Positions 61,177 through 64,000 of a stretch of DNA of 64,000 nucleotides are shown piece by piece. The DNA comes from Oceanobacillus sp. HTM 045. Its GTDB lineage: Bacteria; Pseudomonadota; Alphaproteobacteria; Rhodobacterales; Rhodobacteraceae. Positions within the stretch are counted from its first letter, which is position 1; every line of letters starts with the position of its first letter. The notes beneath the pieces are model-generated. The model saw nothing but the letters and a program-made list of their open reading frames with translations, searched no databases and was not told the origin of the DNA. Where the stretch lies: positions 374,001-438,000 of the forward strand of contig WNWL01000004.1 of assembly GCA_009733745.1 (NCBI GenBank), given 5' to 3'. The position numbers were made by a program, and so were the translations under genes.

Positions 61177-62223
61177 TCAATCCGGCCACTGCAGCATCTC
61201 TGGCGGCACCGCCGCGCGGGGGCGGTAGCCGGGCAGGGTGGTCATCCGCGCGCCGACGCCCGCGTGCAGGCTCTCGTTCAGCGCCGTGCCCACCCTGCGC
61301 GGCCTGCGCAGCACGAAGAACCGCCCGATCCCCCGCCGCGGCCCCACCGCCGGCGCCGCCGGATCGCCCGGAAAACGGGCTCTCCAGCCATCCGGAAGCA
61401 CCAGTCCGGCCTGTTCGGCGCGTTCCAGCATCCAGACCAGCGAGAGGTTCGAAAGCGCCCGCGCCGCCGGCAGGCTGTCGATCTGCCCGCCCACGTCGGC
61501 ATGGGCGCCGGGGAACCAGCACTGCTCCAGCTGCCCTTCCCAGCCCGGTTTCAGCCGCCAGAGTACCGGCTTGAACGCGGTGCGGTCCTCGTCCAGCGCC
61601 AGCGCCTGCGCCGCCCGCAGGATGTGCGGCCCGAGATGGTGGTTGTGGAACTCCGTCGCCATCGGCGCCAGCCGCGACAGGATCGGGTAGGGCAGGCCCA
61701 GCGCCTTCACCGTGTCCCAGACGCCGAGGAAGTCGATCAGCGTCTCCTCATGGCAGAACCGCACCGCGAAGGCCCGCTGCGCCTCGCTGTCGAGCCCCGC
61801 CTCGTAGAACCGGAAGGCCCGCGCGATGCGCCGCTCGGTGGCGTGCTCGGCCTGCAGCAGGCCCACCTGGTCGATCAGCCCGGCGAGCGAACGCATCGCG
61901 TAAGCCCCTCTGGAGTAACCGAAAAGCATGATCCGGTCGCCCGGCCGGTAGCGGCTGGCGATGAAGGCGTAGCCCGACCGTACCGAGTCCGTGATCCCCT
62001 GTCCGGTGGCGGCGTTGAGCCAGCGCCGGAAGCCGCGGCCCTGCACGCCGGGGTCGTAGTCGCCCATCTGCGTGCTGTTGCGCCCGACCTCGCGCAGCAG
62101 CTTCCAGAGTAGCCCCGCGTTGCTCTCGCGCCCCTCCGCCAGCGAGGAGAGCGTGCCGTCGGAGATGTAGACCAGCGTGCGCGGCCCGCGGCGCTTCTCG
62201 TCGCGCTCCGGTGCGTTGCCCAT
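61177..62223 (-). CDS. DUF2235 alpha/beta-hydrolase-like protein
   Basis: 348 residues of the DUF2235 family, related to lipase-like type VI secretion effectors. LVYISDGTLSSL is the start of the fold, MLFGYSRGAYAMRSLAGLI holds the G-x-S-x-G nucleophile, FLGVWDTVKALGLP the acid region and CWFPGAHADVGGQI the His region. The N-terminus has no signal peptide. ATG at 62223 is preferred because GGAGG lies six nt upstream, whereas ATG at 62229 directly abuts that site. No VgrG, PAAR or immunity gene is seen nearby, so a housekeeping role is equally possible. Confidence 0.87.
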   Translation of the reverse strand: MGNAPERDEKRRGPRTLVYISDGTLSSLAEGRESNAGLLWKLLREVGRNSTQMGDYDPGVQGRGFRRWLNAATGQGITDSVRSGYAFIASRYRPGDRIMLFGYSRGAYAMRSLAGLIDQVGLLQAEHATERRIARAFRFYEAGLDSEAQRAFAVRFCHEETLIDFLGVWDTVKALGLPYPILSRLAPMATEFHNHHLGPHILRAAQALALDEDRTAFKPVLWRLKPGWEGQLEQCWFPGAHADVGGQIDSLPAARALSNLSLVWMLERAEQAGLVLPDGWRARFPGDPAAPAVGPRRGIGRFFVLRRPRRVGTALNESLHAGVGARMTTLPGYRPRAAVPPEMLQWPD

Positions 62224-62406
62224 GACCATCCTCCCCGGGCCACCCGCCCGACCGGCCGGGTTCGTGCCCCGGCGCCCATTCGTTCACCGATTCCTAACGC
62301 GGACCGGGTCTGGTCGGAACCGGCAGATTCCATCCGATCTGCGCCCACATTCCGAGCCAGAAGGCGGATGCGGCCAGAACCGGCGCGCGAGCAGGGAGGG
62401 ATACCC

Positions 62407-62868
62407 ATGCAGACCGCCGTTCGAACCCCCGGACACACCCGCGGGCACGATTCCGTCGTCCTCCCGGCGGAAGCCCGCAGCGCCGTCCGCGCCGTCTGCT
62501 GGCTCATCGCGAAGCTCTCCGGCCTCGGGCTCGACAGCGCAGAGGCCGAAGGGCTCGCCGCCCGCGTCGGCCGGGCCTGGTCCGTCGCCGGCAGCGCGCT
62601 CTATGGCCGGAGGCGTGAGGGGCACCACCTGATGGTCTCGATCCGTGCGGACGGGCCGCGCGGGCTAGCCATCGACCTGATCGGCGACATCACCGTCTCC
62701 CGCCGCCTCGCCGCGCAGCTGGCCGCGGAACTCGCGATGGAGGCGGTGCCCTGCGACGGGATCGACGGTACTTTCCGCCTCACCCTTCACGCGGCCGATC
62801 ACCCACCCGGCCCACGCGCCCGAGGCGGTCAGCCTCTGAGCGCCGCCCAGAGCTTCTGCGGCGTATAG
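62407..62868 (+). CDS. hypothetical protein
   Basis: 153 residues; ATG at 62407 follows GGGAGGGAT. The sequence is helical and Ala-rich in the first half (EARSAVRAVCWLIAKLSGLG) with beta-like VSIRADGPRGLAIDLIGDIT in the second; no family is recognised. It is divergent from the DUF2235 gene, with 183 nt between the starts. Its 3' end overlaps the molybdenum hydroxylase gene by 40 nt, so the C-terminal residues are constrained by that gene. Confidence 0.6.
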   Translation: MQTAVRTPGHTRGHDSVVLPAEARSAVRAVCWLIAKLSGLGLDSAEAEGLAARVGRAWSVAGSALYGRRREGHHLMVSIRADGPRGLAIDLIGDITVSRRLAAQLAAELAMEAVPCDGIDGTFRLTLHAADHPPGPRARGGQPLSAAQSFCGV

Positions 62869-64000
62869 GGCGTCTCCACCGGGCCCTTGCCCGCGCGGTG
62901 CAGCGCGTCCAGCACCGCCAGTGCGCCGGTCGAGATCGAGCCCACCGTGCCCGCCTCGCCGCAGCCCTTCACGCCCAGGGGCGTTGAAGGCGCACGGTTT
63001 TCCGTCCAGGCGAGGTCGAACTCCGGCAGGTCCGCCGCCCGCGGCATGTAGTAGTCCATGAAGCTCGCGGTCAGCGGCTGGCCGGTCTCCGGGTCCCAGA
63101 CCATGTCCTCGCCGAGGATCTGCCCGAGCCCCTGCGCGATGCCGCCGTGGATCTGCCCGGCCAGCAGGTTCGGGTTGATCACCCGGCCAACGTCGTCCAC
63201 CGCGGTGTAGCGGGTGAGCGTCAGTCGCCCGGTCTCGCCGTCGATCTCCACCTCGCAGACATGCGCGCCATTGGGGAAGGTGGTCACGGCGCCCTGGTGC
63301 TCCCCCTCCGCGTCGATCCCGCCCGCCTCGGCGGCGAGATCGGCGAGCCCGACGCTGCGGTCGGTGCCGACGATGCGGTAGCGCCCGCCCTCCTCGGCGG
63401 AGAACTCGATATCCGCCTCCGCCGCCTCCAGGTGTACGGAGGCGAGCTTGCGGCCCTTCTCGATCAGGTCGTCGCCCGCCTTCTGCAGTACGAGCCCCGC
63501 GAAGACGGTGGAGCGCGACCCGCCGGTGCCGCCGCCGAAGGGCAGGGCGTCGCTGTCGCCCGCCTGCAGCCGGATGCTGTCGAGCGGCAGGCCGGTGATC
63601 TCGTGCAGGATCTGCGCCCAGGCCGTCTCGTGGCCCTGCCCGGTGGACTGGGTGCCGATCCAGAGCTTCACCGCACCGTCGGCGCCCATCGACAGCCGGC
63701 TGACCTCGCGCGGCTGGCCGCCGGTGCGCTCGTAGTAATAGGCCATCGCGATGCCGGCATGGCAGCCGCGGGCCGCCGCCTCCGCGGCCCGGGCCTCGAA
63801 CCCGGCCCAGTCGGCCTTCTCCAGCGCCATCTCGATATTCGGGAGCGGATCGAGGCTGTCGAAGGTGAGGCCCCCCGCGGTATCGAAGGGCAGCTGCTCC
63901 GGCCGCACCAGGTTGCGCCGCCGGATCTCCACCCGGTCGATCCCCATCTCGCGCGCCGCCTGCTCGATCAGCCGCTCGGTGACGTAGATCGCCTCCGGCC
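62829..64000 (-). CDS. molybdenum hydroxylase (xanthine dehydrogenase/CoxL family) large subunit, C-terminal part
   Basis: About 390 residues are visible; the gene continues past the right edge, so its start is not here. Landmarks of the molybdopterin-binding domain are VEIRRRNLVRPEQLPF, IGTQSTGQGHETAWAQIL (GTQSTGQGHE), GGGTGGSRSTVFAG and the catalytic Glu region GVKGCGEAGTVGS near the C-terminus. These are hydroxylases of aldehydes, purines or CO; the substrate cannot be chosen from this part. ATG at 63947 is internal. Confidence 0.92.
   Translation of the reverse strand, partial: PEAIYVTERLIEQAAREMGIDRVEIRRRNLVRPEQLPFDTAGGLTFDSLDPLPNIEMALEKADWAGFEARAAEAAARGCHAGIAMAYYYERTGGQPREVSRLSMGADGAVKLWIGTQSTGQGHETAWAQILHEITGLPLDSIRLQAGDSDALPFGGGTGGSRSTVFAGLVLQKAGDDLIEKGRKLASVHLEAAEADIEFSAEEGGRYRIVGTDRSVGLADLAAEAGGIDAEGEHQGAVTTFPNGAHVCEVEIDGETGRLTLTRYTAVDDVGRVINPNLLAGQIHGGIAQGLGQILGEDMVWDPETGQPLTASFMDYYMPRAADLPEFDLAWTENRAPSTPLGVKGCGEAGTVGSISTGALAVLDALHRAGKGPVETPYTPQKLWAALRG

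Overview
The window is about 70% G+C and almost fully coding. It reads as chromosomal core DNA of an alphaproteobacterium of the order Rhodobacterales (Rhodobacter/Roseobacter-type). Support comes from gene-order blocks typical of that group: rnd-kdsD-lptC-lptA-lptB-rpoN-hpf-ptsN; rpoZ-rel-DUF2062-pdxJ-lysE-acpS-lepB-rnc-era-DUF1491-recO; argJ-ppiC next to secA; and hsp20 with DUF1150. No prophage, IS element, CRISPR array or integrase gene was seen. The species cannot be named from the sequence alone.

Layout. 1-4.5 kb: the start of an SDR-like gene, a secreted TPR protein, queG, two short secreted or membrane ORFs, a glutathione transferase and mtgA. 4.5-12.7 kb: a minus-strand glutamate synthase unit in which gltD and gltB are separated by five small genes (two GFA enzymes, two membrane proteins, one exported protein), the last five joined by stop/start overlaps or a 2-nt gap. 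12.8-17.3 kb: a regulatory region with nested dyads, uppP, a GlsB/YeaQ-type membrane protein, a complex I NDUFA9-like protein, a hybrid histidine kinase and tRNA-Leu(CAG). 17.3-23.7 kb: rnd, kdsD, lptCAB, rpoN, hpf and ptsN, which link LPS precursor synthesis and LPS export with sigma-54 and nitrogen-PTS control. 23.8-31.7 kb: DUF1150/hsp20 with an RpoH-like promoter, an MFS transporter, a sterol-desaturase-family protein, two tandem deformylase genes (the second lacking catalytic residues) with fmt, a c-type cytochrome with succinate-semialdehyde dehydrogenase, rnhA and DUF805. 31.8-43.5 kb: ispH, an MsbA-like ABC exporter and the long rpoZ-to-recO series. 43.7-49 kb: a TPR protein, folK, a NYN protein, a family 5 uracil-DNA glycosylase, a periplasmic PDC-sensor protein, and an FkbM methyltransferase with a glycosyltransferase. 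49-56.7 kb: a lipoprotein, mutT, argJ with a long Lys/Ala-rich N-terminal extension, ppiC, secA, an ArsC-like protein and a DCC-family protein.

56.7-64 kb is the most accessory-looking part. It holds four copies of a GC-rich structured repeat (one dispersed, three in an array with an exact 253-bp period), an array of 15-bp repeats each carrying TTGACA just upstream of an ArsR/SRPBCC gene pair, an Asp/Glu racemase, an acidic orphan protein, a DUF2235 hydrolase and the 3' end of a molybdenum hydroxylase large subunit.

No complete new multi-gene defence or biosynthetic system is evident. The best leads are the 253-bp repeat family, the TTGACA repeat array, the pseudo-deformylase, the apparent CTG start of rnhA, the ArgJ extension and the genes lying between gltD and gltB.
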